64,000 bases of DNA from Sphingobacterium deserti (GCF_000757725.1 NZ_JJMU01000002.1:124001-188000); one strand, 5' to 3'; positions 1-10,140 are shown, counted from the stretch's first letter. The notes: a model not told the origin generated them from the sequence alone. Program-made: numbers and translations.

Positions 1-73
1 GCAATTTCTTCACCAGCGTTAGTCCCAAACCTTTAGATGCTCCAGTAACTAACCATACTTTTTTTGTTTCCAT
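1..73 (-). CDS. SDR family oxidoreductase, N-terminal fragment
   Basis: Only the first 24 codons lie in the window; the rest is beyond the left edge. The translation starts METKKVWLVTGASKGLGLTL, which has the TGxxxGxG dinucleotide-binding glycine motif at the start of the Rossmann fold of short-chain dehydrogenases. The ATG is at 73. Substrate cannot be judged from so short a piece. The flanking gene at 437 is on the other strand, so the gap between them must serve both promoters. Confidence 0.8.
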   Translation of the reverse strand, partial: METKKVWLVTGASKGLGLTLVKKL

Positions 74-436
74 TTTTTTAAAGTTTATAGATGTTTAAAA
101 TGATGTAACAAAATTGCAGTAACGCGCGGTTTCTAATGTAGCCAAATCATTAAATTACGTAACCATATCATGGATTTAGGAGGAGTGATCCGCTTTACGT
201 ATCATAACCTCTTCACATACTTTAAAAACATGACACATCACTTGGAGGGTAAATCGCAATAGTTATTTAGGTACTATTTTCGAATAGTTTTAGCTCTCTT
301 TTATGTTTTTGTATCTTTTCCGCTCTAGGTACTTCGAAGGACATTCACGTATAGGCGAAGTCCATACATCTCTAATACGGTAAGCCGTAATGTTTATCAT
401 GAAGTAGTAAATATGTTTGCAAAAAATTAATTTAAT
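74..436. other. Divergent intergenic region
   Basis: This 363-bp gap separates the SDR gene (minus) from the lipoprotein pair (plus). I see no coding frame with a convincing start and no tRNA or repeat in it. The only signal noted is a possible -7 element close to the lipoprotein gene, listed separately. Confidence 0.5.
393..419 (+). promoter_or_regulatory. Possible promoter of the lipoprotein pair
   Basis: TATGTTTG at 412-419 fits the Bacteroidota -7 consensus TAnnTTTG and ends 17 bp before the ATG at 437. The upstream match (TTTA at 393-396) is weak and the 15-bp spacer is shorter than usual, so this is a tentative call. Confidence 0.3.
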
Positions 437-814
437 ATGTACAAACTATTATTCAATGGATTATTGATTTTATCGCTTAGCGCTTGCAAAAGTTATAAAT
501 ACGGCGTTGAAGAATCTACGGAAAAAAGTAACCTCACCATAGGTGCCGTCAAAAGCAAAATTGTCAAAAACGAAACAACGCAGGAAGAGATTCTCAAACT
601 ATTTGGAACACCAAATCTTGTATCAAAAAACAAATCAAACCGCGAGGTATGGAGCTACAACAAAATGTCTGTCGAGAATAGAGCAGGATCAACTGATTTC
701 TTTTCAGGACAACGAGCTAGCCAAAGTACAAGTAGTAAATCTTTCGATTTTATCATTACATTCGATGAAGAGGATATAGTTAAAGATTACTCAGTCGTTT
801 CCACAGCTTATTAA
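437..814 (+). CDS. Small lipoprotein, BamE/SmpA-like
   Basis: A 125-residue protein with a signal peptide ending in the lipobox LSAC (Cys17), so it should be lipidated and membrane-anchored. Residues from about 45 contain a stretch of the type TTQEEILKLFGTP followed by a tryptophan strand (EVWSY). This arrangement is typical of the BamE/SmpA-like fold, in which a helix selecting a G-x-P turn precedes a beta sheet. The C-terminal strand reads as a hydrophobic/acidic beta hairpin. It lies 19 bp before a second lipoprotein gene and is probably co-transcribed with it. The fold assignment is inference; a precise role is not visible. Confidence 0.75.
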   Translation: MYKLLFNGLLILSLSACKSYKYGVEESTEKSNLTIGAVKSKIVKNETTQEEILKLFGTPNLVSKNKSNREVWSYNKMSVENRAGSTDFFSGQRASQSTSSKSFDFIITFDEEDIVKDYSVVSTAY

Positions 815-833
815 CCTAAAATAATATACTAAC

Positions 834-1328
834 ATGCAGAAATTAATTACACTCCTTTGCGCTATAGCGCTATTAAGTTCTTGTGCTACACAAATGATCA
901 CCAAATCACCGGCAGAAGTCAAGATGATGACAACTAAACAATTTGAGTCTGATCAAGATTTGGTGTTTAAGTCCGTTATCAGTTTACTTCAATCGGAAAG
1001 CTATATCGTCGATCGAGCCGACATAGGCGTTGGGCTGATAAATGCGAGCAAACGTCTAGAAAATAGGAATGCTAATATGCAGCGTGCTTTATGGGGAACT
1101 TCTAAAGATGCTAATACGTCTAAAGCTATGTTCTACGTGGAGGGGATAAATGACGCCGTAACAGAAGTAAAAATTACCTTATACGAGGGCGCGGAGTCAA
1201 GCCGTAATGGATACTGGGGGCAAGTCAATAAGGATACGAAAGAGCAAATGATTTATGAATCACCAGTTTATCAAGCTTGGTTCCAGAACCTGCAGGCAGA
1301 GATTGAACGCCGAAAAGCATTAAGATAA
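834..1328 (+). CDS. Lipoprotein of unknown function
   Basis: A 164-residue protein with signal peptide and lipobox LSSC (Cys17). The mature part has an alternating helix/strand pattern. A region around residues 45-70 (VFKSVISLLQSESYIVDRAD) followed by LINASK resembles the small outer-membrane lipoproteins that handle envelope stress, but no catalytic motif is seen. It follows the BamE-like lipoprotein gene by 19 bp and is followed by a strong hairpin, so the two form a transcription unit. Function unknown. Confidence 0.75.
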   Translation: MQKLITLLCAIALLSSCATQMITKSPAEVKMMTTKQFESDQDLVFKSVISLLQSESYIVDRADIGVGLINASKRLENRNANMQRALWGTSKDANTSKAMFYVEGINDAVTEVKITLYEGAESSRNGYWGQVNKDTKEQMIYESPVYQAWFQNLQAEIERRKALR

Positions 1329-1334
1329 TATTCT

Positions 1335-1376
1335 TAGCAACAAAAGCAGCCAAAAAAAGCTGCCTTTGTTGTTTAT
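1335..1376 (+). terminator. Rho-independent terminator
   Basis: Just after the lipoprotein stop there is a hairpin pairing AACAAA-GCAGC with GCTGC-TTTGTT across an A-rich loop, with T-rich sequence after it. The same stem sequence recurs in the repeats beside tRNA-Ser near 17 kb. Confidence 0.75.
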
Positions 1377-1491
1377 ATTTACTATCTGACTACCAATTTG
1401 GGTAAATTTATACTATCGTTCTGATCTATAACATGTGATAAAATAGCTTAAGCCTTTATTCATCTGCGCTTATTAAAAATATTGGTCGCTA

Positions 1492-4400
1492 TTAATGATC
1501 ACGGTGCTGCAGGAGATAGTTTTTAGGGGAAACACCAAATTTTTCCTTAAAACAGGTACTGAAATATTTAGGGTTGTTAAAGCCCACACTGTAAGCGACC
1601 TCCGAGATGTTTGAATTGCCTTGGTCCAGCATGATCTTTGATTTCTCCAATCGCATATCGCGCACAAATTCGACAGGAGCTAGATTTGTAAGGCTCTTAA
1701 ACTTTTTATAAAACGTATTTCTTCCTAAGTTCAGGGCATCAGCAAGACTATCAATGTTCAGCTCGGGATCGAGCATTTTTTCCTCTACTAACGCAATAAC
1801 CTGTTTTAAAAAGTCGCGGTCGTGGTCGGTGATCTTTGCATGATCCTGGCTTATCAAGAGGTCTCTTTGCTTCACCATGCGCTTAAACAAATGTTGCCGA
1901 CTACGAAGTAGGTTACGGATAGAAACCAGCAAAAATTCAAGATGGAAAGGCTTCGTGATGTAGAGATCAGCGCCCAGATTCAAACTGGAAATTTGCGTAT
2001 CCATACCATGCTTTGCGGTAAGCAAAATTACTGGGATATGGCTGGTACGATCGTCTGCTCGAAGTACTTTCAGGAGTGCAATACCATCCATTACAGGCAT
2101 CATCAAATCACTTAGGATAAGCTCCGGAAGCTGTTCGGTAGCCATAGTAAATGCATCTTTCCCATTTTCAGCTTTTGCCACCCTGTAGTGTTTACTCAAT
2201 TCAGACTCCAGATACGTACGCAATTCCATATTGTCTTCCACAAGCAACAGCAGCGGCCTTTCTTCGGGCATATCGACGGAAAGTTGCCCCAAATTCACAA
2301 TAGGTGTATCCACCAATAAGGACGTTTTTTTAACGAAAAAGTCGTTTGATACAAGTTCTTCCTCTACACGTTCTAAAGGAAGAGTAAAACGGACCTCCAG
2401 CCCGGCATGCACTAGATTTCTGGCCCGAACGGTGCCCCCGTGCAAGGTGATCAGCTCCTTAACGAAATGTAGACCAATCCCTGATTTTTTGCCCGTATAG
2501 GTATCAGAGGATCCTATATAAAACAGTTCAAAAATCGCGTCTAATTCTTCGTCCGATACACCCGGCCCATCGTCCATAACAGCGATTTCCAGGGCTTGTC
2601 CATTCGTACTAACTTCAACTAATATCTTTACAACGCTGTTAGCTTTCGTATATTTAATCGCGTTAGACAATAGGTTGTACAGTATAATTTCCACACTATC
2701 TTTATCTACATGCAGCACAACTTCCTTTTCTGGGATGCTAACTTCCAGATTAACGGCTTTTTCTCTGGCGAGCAGCTCGAATCCGCTGACTACCTGCATC
2801 AGCATAGCATTAGTAGCTACAGCGGTTCTGTTCAATCTGTATTTCCCCTCCTGCACCTGTCTAAGGCTTAAAAGCTGGTCAACGAAATGCTGCATCCGTT
2901 GCGCATTCCTTGTGATCAATTCTACATACTGCCGCTGATCTCCGTCCAACGCAGAATTTGTTGCCAGTCGCTCTGCGGGACTTAGTATCAACGTCAGCGG
3001 CGTCCGAAGCTCGTGAGAGACATTGGTAAAAAATTGCATCTTTAGCTCACCGAGTTTTTTCTGTAATGCCACCTTTTGCTTCAATAGCCATATGGATTTT
3101 ACAGCATGACGTATAAAAAAGAACAGGGTTGCGGCTAGTGCAAAGTAAAGCGCGTAGGCCCACCAAGTAGCCCACCAAGGCGAAGCGACAATAATTGTCA
3201 GCCGTCGAAATGGCATACTGGAATAGAAGTTGTCATCTGCCCTGATTTCAAACGTATATTCTCCGGGTTTGAGGTTGGTAAATGTAGCTCTATTTAGGCT
3301 TCCATTCTGCTGCCACAACGTATCCAAGCCCAATAGCCGATAACTGAAATAGTGTTGTGTACTTTGATAGTCGGTTATAGCAAAGTCTATGCTGAGGTTA
3401 TTTTCGTTATGCGCCAAATAAAGCTGATCAAGGTATTGAATATCATGGTATTCCTGTGCATCAGCTACATTTCTCTCTTCACTATTCACCAACAGTTTGG
3501 TAAAAACGACGTTAGGCGCCTCCCGCCTAGCAATTAGATCTTTTGACTTAAATTGTAACACCCCGCTGCGCGTACCCCAAAAAATATCCTTCGTTGGCGA
3601 GCTACACACCACCTTTTCCGAAAACGCCGCGCTACGCAGTCCAACACTACTTTCCAAGTTGAAAAATCGATCTATTTTGCTATCATAGTTCACCAGACCA
3701 CCTTCTGTCGCCAGCCATAGTACACCCGTGTCGTCCGCAATGCCGCTGGTAATATACCCGTTTTGCAGTCCCTGTTGCACGCCGTAGTTGGTGAACTTAA
3801 ATTTCCCGAAAGGCTTGCCCTCAAATTTGGTAAGCCCTGCGCCAGAGGTACAGAGGTAGATCCGACCGTTTAAGTCGCTAAAAATATGCTGAATATCATT
3901 ATCACCAAGCACAACATCGGCTGGCGGATTGTCATAAAAGTAGCGGCATACCCCCTCACTATTTCGTACTACAACGCCTTCAGTTGTTGCCATCCAAAGA
4001 TTATCTTCGCCATCTAGCATAATATGCCGGATCTTACTGAAAGTGCGGTATCCCTTAGGCAAGTTTTTCCAATTTACTTTTCTCACCTTTACAGTCCCGA
4101 ACGCCTGCTCCAGTTTAAAAAGACCATTATCAAAAGTCCCAATCCAAATATTCTGATGGCGATCTATCGCCATACTGTAAATTTGCAACGCCGATAGAGC
4201 CTTGTTTAAGGCAGAAAAATGTTCGAGTCTATAACCGTTGCCTTCCACGCGAGCAGCAAATAAGCCTGCGCCTTTGGTACCGATCCATATGGTGCCCTCC
4301 CCGCCCTCCAGCAGGCTATACACGCCACCAGACTCGGCTAGCCTGCGGTCGTGGAAAGCCGCTGTAAACTGCCCCGATCCGTTACGGATATAGATATTAC

Positions 4401-5796
4401 CGTTCTTTGTTCCTGTCCATAGCCGTCCTTTGGAATCGTTTAAGATGCTGCGGACCTCATCATACAAGAATCGGTTATCGTTAAGTGCAAGGTTATGGTA
4501 TGTAAACTTTGTGTTCGGAAAAACTAACTTGACCAATCCCCTTTCCTCGGAGGTAAACCATACCGTACCACCATTGTCGTAAAAGAGATGACTGTTGTAC
4601 TGCGGTAGATCTAGTCGAGTGGATTCGAGTTCCTCGGTAGAAAATTTAACGGCACGGCTTTCCACGTCATAATAGCAAAATCCGCCACCGCGCATACTAA
4701 TCCATACCCTATTATTGACGTCCTCGAAGCAGAAAAAAGGAACGACTATGTTTCGTTCGACATATTTAGGAGTAAAGACCGTCGTTCTGCTATTACTGCG
4801 TTCAAAATAAAGAACTCCAAAACCGCGATCGATCCACAAGTTGCCCTTTGAATCTTCAAACAATCCTAAGAGGGACCTTTCATGGCTGAGCAAGCGATTA
4901 CTTTTGCCATTAGTAAGATCTATATTAAATAGATCTCCGTTTGTGCAGGTCACGTATAGGCTCGTTCCATAGCGGGAAAACAGTAAAGCACTTATTTTAC
5001 TAGGAGAAAGCACCAGCTCCTGTGCGTTTCTGCTTCCGTTTGGATACAGAAGGATCTTATTAGCTCCAGCCACAAAAGCTTGCCCCCAAGCCCCTTGCGC
5101 GGCTATGGTCACTGCTTCCTCCATCCGCGAGGACGTCATGTTTTCAGTCTTCCACCGATCATCGCTCCACTGCGCGGAATAGATTCCTCGACCGGTTCCA
5201 ATCCATGCCTTACCAGCCTTGTCAAGCTGTACGATGTGTATTTCATCAGAAGGAATGCCTGTGCCTGAAGGGTGTGCCTGGCTTAAATGATGAACTTTGA
5301 CTGCGTTGTTTTCGAAGTTGCATACGATAACGCCGTTTTGTTCCGTGGCTAGCCATACACGTCCGTGCTTGACTTGGTAGATCTTCGTGATAGCGACGTT
5401 TTTTCCAAGAACCCGATTAATCTCGCTACTAAGTGAATAGAACGTTTCCGTTTTCTTGTTAAACCAGTAAGCCTGCTTATCATACGTTACCATCCAAAGT
5501 ACATGATGCTTATCTCTGCTATCGGCAATTTGAACCACGCGCCGGTTTGCGGGAAAAACACCTTTTTCCGATGTAAAAGACTCAAAGGTTTTGAACGTAT
5601 TTCCATCAAAACGATTGATGCCATTCCAAGTGCCGAACCACATAAAGCCGTCGTCATCCTTAAGAATACTGGATATTGCACGATGAGAGGCACCTTGATC
5701 GCCAGTGTATGAGGTAATCTCTACGATCTCCTGACTTAGGACGACACAAAACCGGAAAGTCATTATTAATCCCAATAGGAAGTACCTGAATACCAT
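1492..5796 (-). CDS. Hybrid two-component system sensor/regulator (HTCS) of the PUL
   Basis: A one-protein sensor, kinase and transcription factor typical of Bacteroidota glycan loci. From the chosen start the order is: signal peptide (about 1-22); two-component propeller repeats (to about 740, many W-x-G-T and L-W-x-A blades); Y_Y_Y domain (about 790-870); one membrane segment (about 874-899); histidine kinase with NVSHELRTP (His928) and N/G boxes; receiver domain with phospho-acceptor Asp1230 in LILSDLMMP; and an AraC-type DNA-binding domain (about 1327-1434). An in-frame start exists at 5922, but the ATG at 5796 directly precedes a good signal peptide, so I prefer it. The propeller should bind an oligosaccharide in the periplasm and the AraC domain should activate the adjacent susC-susD genes. 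All domains look complete. Confidence 0.93.
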   Translation of the reverse strand: MVFRYFLLGLIMTFRFCVVLSQEIVEITSYTGDQGASHRAISSILKDDDGFMWFGTWNGINRFDGNTFKTFESFTSEKGVFPANRRVVQIADSRDKHHVLWMVTYDKQAYWFNKKTETFYSLSSEINRVLGKNVAITKIYQVKHGRVWLATEQNGVIVCNFENNAVKVHHLSQAHPSGTGIPSDEIHIVQLDKAGKAWIGTGRGIYSAQWSDDRWKTENMTSSRMEEAVTIAAQGAWGQAFVAGANKILLYPNGSRNAQELVLSPSKISALLFSRYGTSLYVTCTNGDLFNIDLTNGKSNRLLSHERSLLGLFEDSKGNLWIDRGFGVLYFERSNSRTTVFTPKYVERNIVVPFFCFEDVNNRVWISMRGGGFCYYDVESRAVKFSTEELESTRLDLPQYNSHLFYDNGGTVWFTSEERGLVKLVFPNTKFTYHNLALNDNRFLYDEVRSILNDSKGRLWTGTKNGNIYIRNGSGQFTAAFHDRRLAESGGVYSLLEGGEGTIWIGTKGAGLFAARVEGNGYRLEHFSALNKALSALQIYSMAIDRHQNIWIGTFDNGLFKLEQAFGTVKVRKVNWKNLPKGYRTFSKIRHIMLDGEDNLWMATTEGVVVRNSEGVCRYFYDNPPADVVLGDNDIQHIFSDLNGRIYLCTSGAGLTKFEGKPFGKFKFTNYGVQQGLQNGYITSGIADDTGVLWLATEGGLVNYDSKIDRFFNLESSVGLRSAAFSEKVVCSSPTKDIFWGTRSGVLQFKSKDLIARREAPNVVFTKLLVNSEERNVADAQEYHDIQYLDQLYLAHNENNLSIDFAITDYQSTQHYFSYRLLGLDTLWQQNGSLNRATFTNLKPGEYTFEIRADDNFYSSMPFRRLTIIVASPWWATWWAYALYFALAATLFFFIRHAVKSIWLLKQKVALQKKLGELKMQFFTNVSHELRTPLTLILSPAERLATNSALDGDQRQYVELITRNAQRMQHFVDQLLSLRQVQEGKYRLNRTAVATNAMLMQVVSGFELLAREKAVNLEVSIPEKEVVLHVDKDSVEIILYNLLSNAIKYTKANSVVKILVEVSTNGQALEIAVMDDGPGVSDEELDAIFELFYIGSSDTYTGKKSGIGLHFVKELITLHGGTVRARNLVHAGLEVRFTLPLERVEEELVSNDFFVKKTSLLVDTPIVNLGQLSVDMPEERPLLLLVEDNMELRTYLESELSKHYRVAKAENGKDAFTMATEQLPELILSDLMMPVMDGIALLKVLRADDRTSHIPVILLTAKHGMDTQISSLNLGADLYITKPFHLEFLLVSIRNLLRSRQHLFKRMVKQRDLLISQDHAKITDHDRDFLKQVIALVEEKMLDPELNIDSLADALNLGRNTFYKKFKSLTNLAPVEFVRDMRLEKSKIMLDQGNSNISEVAYSVGFNNPKYFSTCFKEKFGVSPKNYLLQHRDH

Positions 5797-6275
5797 CTGC
5801 AGATTTACGTTTAGTTTGTTAGCGCTATTGTAGAGAGACAATATATGCTTTTTTTTTATTTTGGGCATCCTGTACCCACACGGCACTGTTAATACAGGAT
5901 GAAGTCCCCAATAACGCCACATTCTTAATAGCTCCGTTTCGAAATTTCCAGCGCCTGCGCTGCTTTCTTTCGACCCGCTGTCATCATATTTTCGTAAGAA
6001 ATCTTCGCTGGCGTAAAATGCTATTTAAAACACGCTGTCTGCAGGTCAAGAAATTAAGAGGCGTACATACAATGCACATTACTCGTTATAAAATCAATCA
6101 CTTTTATAGTTGCCAGATAGACGTAATAATGGGGAGGCGCGTTGTCGCCCCCCCTCATCACAGAAATTTAGAGCTATAGCTTTGTTAAGCAACACTTCGG
6201 CCGCTTGCATAGCCACTTTTTTATTAAATACCGCATCGATCTGCTTTCAAACGCATGCAAAATACCTTTTAGCCA
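5797..6275. other. Intergenic region between GH95 and HTCS genes
   Basis: No gene is apparent in about 480 bp. A GC-rich hairpin (GGGG-A-GGCG at 6131-6139 pairing with CGCCCCCC to 6154) lies about 120 bp past the GH95 stop and could end that transcript, though it lacks a T run on the minus strand. The remainder probably holds the HTCS promoter; no clear element was recognised. Confidence 0.4.
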
Positions 6276-8750
6276 TTACTCCGCCGTGAAGACGTAGTCC
6301 TTACCGCTTCGCGTTTCAAAATCTACCAAATAAGTATCAGGCAAAGCAATCCCTTTCAATGTTGCTTTATCTGATAATAAAGGTTTTTTAATCGCATTCA
6401 CTTTATAAAAAGGATTGCTATTTTCAGCAACGGCTTCCGTCATATCGACGTTGCCTTTTAGCACCAATTCTTTCGGCAAGCGTAGTCTGCAATTCCCACC
6501 TAGCGTCGAATGAATCTTGACATCGGTAACAGCGCCATCCTGCCAAGCCAGGTCAATGATAAAACCGCCACGTGCCTTTAATCCTGTCACTTTGCCATTC
6601 GGAAGTGCATCAGGCAGTGCAGGCAAGAGGTAGATGTTACCGTCATAGGACTGCAGCAACATCTCCGCAATTCCAGCTGTACAACCAAAATTACCGTCGA
6701 TCTGAAACGGTGGATGCGCATCCAACAGGTTCGGATAGGTTCCGCCGCCTTGCCCTATTTCCCCTTCCGGCGGACTTAACTGATCTTGGATTAATTTGTA
6801 GCTTCTATTGCCATCTAATAACCGGGCCCACCAATTCACCTTCCAGCCCATCGACCACCCGGTAGACTTATCACCACGATAGGTCAACGAGTTCAGCGCA
6901 GCCTCAGTGAGTTCAGGATTGCGGAAAGGCGATATCTGCCCCGCGGGATATAGCCCGTAGAGATGCGAAATATGGCGGTGCTTATCGTTTTTCCGGTCAA
7001 GATCTTCCAGCCATTCCTGCAATTGCGTATGTTGACCGATTTGCATAGGCGCCAATTGCGCTAACGATTGACGTACACTATCGCGTAATTGATCATCCAG
7101 CGTAAGCGTTTCTGCTGCTTGGAGGAAATTATGGAATACATCAAAGATCAGTTGATTGTCCATCGTAGTCCCTCCAGAAACACCCACGCCGCCATCCATG
7201 TACGTATTTTCCGGCGAAATAGAGGGGCTCAGAATAAGGTATTGCCCAGACCGATCCTTATGCAGCACGTCTAAGTAATACAGCGCTTTTCCCTTCAGTA
7301 CGGGGTAGTATTTCGATAGGAAGTCGCGGTCACCATTATAAAGGTAATGCTGCCAAATATGCTGGCTCAACCAAGCACCACCCATCGGCCACATCCCATA
7401 AAAACCACCATCAACAACTCCCGTGATCCGCCATAGATCGGTATTATGGTGCATCACCCAGCCTCGCGCGCCATACATCGCTTCAGCACTCTCCTTCCCC
7501 GTTACAGTCAAATCTTCCAACATGGAAAACAACGGTTCGTGTGTTTCACTCAGGTTGGTTACTTCTGCCGGCCAGTAATTCATTTCCGTATTGATGTTTA
7601 CGGTATACTTGCTATCCCACGGCGGATTGAGCTTGTGGTTCCATATGCCTTGCAAATTGGCAGGCTGCCCGCCCGGTTGTGACGAGCTGATCAGCAGGTA
7701 GCGTCCAAATTGAAAATACAGCGCTACCAACTGGGGGTCGGCCGCGGTCGCAAATTCCTGAATACGCCGGTCCGTCGTTTTCAGCGCCTGCGCCGAAGTG
7801 CCCAAATTTAACGTTACGCGGCCAAACTGCTGCTTGTAAAGCTTTACGTGCGCGGCCAGCGCCTTTTCGTATCTCCGCTTTGCTGCCTTATCCAACCATG
7901 TCTGCATCTTTCCCGAAGCATCTCCGCTCAGGTCATTGTATTTTTTAAAATTTGTCGCGATAGAGACATACAGTGTCACCGCATTGGCTTCCCTTATCTC
8001 TAGGGCATCATCCGTTACCCGTAGTTTCCCGCCATCAAGAACTGGCCGAACCGCCCCCTCAAACTGTACCTTCCCGATTTTCCGGTCGAAAGATCCAGAA
8101 TTGCCAGAAAGCACGAGATCGTCTTCGCGTGTCACCACGCGGTACTCTTTATGCGGACTATTCAGCGAGACCTTAAAAGACAGACTTTTTGGTTTTGATG
8201 CCGTTAATCGTATCACGACCACATCATCCTCAAACGACGTAAACATCTCCCTGCTATAGCTTATGCCGCCCACATTATATGTCGTTCTAGCCACCGCATT
8301 TTCTATATCCAGCTCGCGGTAATAATCTTTAGCTTGATCGTGCCCAGCAAAATCTAGAAAAAGACTGCCGAAGGTTTGATAGGGCATCCCGTAATCCAAA
8401 TCTTTTGGTGCCGCTCTAGGGAATGCTTCATTTGATAGCGCTTGCGCTTCACGGGCTTTCCCTGCGGCAAGCAAATCGCGAATTTCCTGAATTGCCCCAC
8501 GCTTTCCTTTCGGCACGTTATTCCCTGGCTCGCCCGCCCAAATCGTTTCTTCATTCAACTGAATTTCCTCCCGCGCAGTACCTCCAAAAACCATGGCTCC
8601 CAGTCGCCCATTTCCTAAAGGCAACGCTGCATTCCAATCCGCCGCAGGGCTATCATAAAACAGTTTAAATTTATCTTGCGCGGCCACTGTAAGCTGCAAT
8701 AGCAGCGTAGCCGTTATAATTAGTAGCAGTCGTATTCTTCTGTCGCTCAT
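6276..8750 (-). CDS. GH95 family alpha-L-fucosidase / alpha-L-galactosidase
   Basis: An 824-residue exported glycoside hydrolase with a signal peptide of about 24 residues (ends in AAQ). The N-terminal domain opens with the GH95 signature DWNAALPLGNGRLGAMVFGG. The (alpha/alpha)6 catalytic part contains INTEMNYWPAE (paired asparagine region), SPSISPENTY, and FQIDGNFGCTAGIAEML near residues 675-690, which match the acid and asparagine/aspartate-activated water sites known in GH95. Length agrees with the family (about 780-830). Family members cleave alpha-1,2-linked L-fucose or the stereochemically similar L-galactose by inversion. It is the fourth gene of the PUL; a 220-bp gap with an inverted repeat separates it from GH105, so it may have its own promoter. 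Substrate specificity is not readable from sequence. Confidence 0.93.
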   Translation of the reverse strand: MSDRRIRLLLIITATLLLQLTVAAQDKFKLFYDSPAADWNAALPLGNGRLGAMVFGGTAREEIQLNEETIWAGEPGNNVPKGKRGAIQEIRDLLAAGKAREAQALSNEAFPRAAPKDLDYGMPYQTFGSLFLDFAGHDQAKDYYRELDIENAVARTTYNVGGISYSREMFTSFEDDVVVIRLTASKPKSLSFKVSLNSPHKEYRVVTREDDLVLSGNSGSFDRKIGKVQFEGAVRPVLDGGKLRVTDDALEIREANAVTLYVSIATNFKKYNDLSGDASGKMQTWLDKAAKRRYEKALAAHVKLYKQQFGRVTLNLGTSAQALKTTDRRIQEFATAADPQLVALYFQFGRYLLISSSQPGGQPANLQGIWNHKLNPPWDSKYTVNINTEMNYWPAEVTNLSETHEPLFSMLEDLTVTGKESAEAMYGARGWVMHHNTDLWRITGVVDGGFYGMWPMGGAWLSQHIWQHYLYNGDRDFLSKYYPVLKGKALYYLDVLHKDRSGQYLILSPSISPENTYMDGGVGVSGGTTMDNQLIFDVFHNFLQAAETLTLDDQLRDSVRQSLAQLAPMQIGQHTQLQEWLEDLDRKNDKHRHISHLYGLYPAGQISPFRNPELTEAALNSLTYRGDKSTGWSMGWKVNWWARLLDGNRSYKLIQDQLSPPEGEIGQGGGTYPNLLDAHPPFQIDGNFGCTAGIAEMLLQSYDGNIYLLPALPDALPNGKVTGLKARGGFIIDLAWQDGAVTDVKIHSTLGGNCRLRLPKELVLKGNVDMTEAVAENSNPFYKVNAIKKPLLSDKATLKGIALPDTYLVDFETRSGKDYVFTAE

Positions 8751-8782
8751 ATTGGTTAACTTTTTTCAATTTTTTTTATTCT

Positions 8783-8809
8783 CTTTACATCGACGTATAA
8801 CATGTAAAG
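8783..8809. promoter_or_regulatory. Inverted repeat upstream of the GH95 gene
   Basis: CTTTACAT (8783-8790) and ATGTAAAG (8802-8809) form a perfect 8-bp inverted repeat with an 11-bp spacer, 33 bp upstream of the GH95 start. A nearby CGTATAA/TTATACG pair (8794-8800, 8825-8831) adds a second dyad. It could be an operator for a dimeric regulator or a hairpin in the leader. Confidence 0.35.
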
Positions 8810-8970
8810 AAAATAGAACTAAAATTATACGTTTTATTTCTTTTAAAAACAAATGAACTCCTGTATAACTGTATTTTTTACATTACAATTGATCAAATCC
8901 GAATAGCATGCTCCCCTTGCGTATTCCTTCGCCTAGCACAGATATAGGATTTACGGGCTTGTTACATTCG

Positions 8971-10140
8971 TTATCTATCCAGCAGCAGGCTAGTCATAAT
9001 AAATGGTGCAACGGCTTTCGGATCATTATCACGGATCGGTTCACTAATGTAATAGGCAAAGCTGCCATCCCGGTAGTTCTTGTCACCCCCGAGGCCTGCT
9101 ACTGCACAACAGTCCGTGATGGAGAGCGTGCCGTCCTGTTCCTTCCTAACAAAGCGATTGACGTATTGTGTATAGGCTTCGTCTGCCTTTTTTAAATACG
9201 CAGCGTCCAAATATCCCTTCTTTGCACCTTTTGCCCAAGTGTAGATAAACATAATAGATCCTGTAGATTCCAGGTAATTTCCTTCTTTGCCCAGCGCATC
9301 AGTCACCTGATACCACATACCTGTTTCCGGATCCCGAAACTGCTCTACGCTACTGGCTAGTTGCTGTAAAAGGTTAATGATTTTAGGCCTTGCGGCGTGT
9401 TCTTCAGGGAGGTAGTCTAGCACATCCACGATAGCCATCATATACCAACCGATGCTTCTCGACCAAAAATTAGGCGAAAGGCCTGTTGTTTTATCTGCCC
9501 ATCGTTGCTCGCGACTCTCGTCCCAGCCGTGATAATACAGTCCGGTTTTTGGGTCATGCATATGCTTGCGAACATCGAGCAACTGCAAGGCCACATCATC
9601 AAATAAAGCATCGTCGCCCATTTCGGCAGCATACTGCGCTAAAAAAGGTCCTGCCATGTAAAGACCATCCAACCATACCTGGTGCGGGTAAACCTTCTTG
9701 TGCCAAAAGCTGCCTCCGGCCGTCCGTGGATGGGTACGCATCTGCTCGCGTTGCAAAGCCAAGGCCTTCTCAAAGCGGGCTTCCTTGGTTCTGGCCAATA
9801 TGGGGAAAAGTATTTTCCCTGTATTGACTCGGTCGATGTTGTACTCCTCAGGCCGATAGGTGCGAATTGTCCCATCATCAAAGACCATGGTATCTACATA
9901 GGGATACACATAGTTATAATAACGGTCATCGCCCACCCGTTCTCCCACCTGCAAAAGTGCCTGCATAAGCAATCCATGGCAATAGTTCCATTTCAGTTGC
10001 TTGGAAAAATCGATCATCCAGGCTTCCGGATTTCGTTTCATTTCTGAATTGGCCATGGCGATGGCATGCTGCTGGCCGACGGCTTTGCCCAATAACAAAC
10101 AGCAAGTCATAAAGAGCTTTATTCTTAGTATATACTTCAT
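8971..10140 (-). CDS. GH105 unsaturated rhamnogalacturonyl hydrolase
   Basis: A 389-residue protein with a short signal peptide (ends in VGQ). It has the six-hairpin (alpha/alpha)6 pattern of the YteR/GH105-GH88 group: WNYCHGLLMQAL, YPHQVWLDGLYM with the likely catalytic aspartate, FWSRSIGWYMMA, and ESTGSIMFIYTWAKG near the C terminus. Members hydrate and remove the delta-4,5-unsaturated uronic acid left by polysaccharide lyases, usually from rhamnogalacturonan. It lies 28 bp downstream of susD on the same strand, so it belongs to the susC-susD operon and points to a uronate-containing glycan that has been cut by a lyase encoded elsewhere. Length is normal for the family. Confidence 0.9.
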   Translation of the reverse strand: MKYILRIKLFMTCCLLLGKAVGQQHAIAMANSEMKRNPEAWMIDFSKQLKWNYCHGLLMQALLQVGERVGDDRYYNYVYPYVDTMVFDDGTIRTYRPEEYNIDRVNTGKILFPILARTKEARFEKALALQREQMRTHPRTAGGSFWHKKVYPHQVWLDGLYMAGPFLAQYAAEMGDDALFDDVALQLLDVRKHMHDPKTGLYYHGWDESREQRWADKTTGLSPNFWSRSIGWYMMAIVDVLDYLPEEHAARPKIINLLQQLASSVEQFRDPETGMWYQVTDALGKEGNYLESTGSIMFIYTWAKGAKKGYLDAAYLKKADEAYTQYVNRFVRKEQDGTLSITDCCAVAGLGGDKNYRDGSFAYYISEPIRDNDPKAVAPFIMTSLLLDR

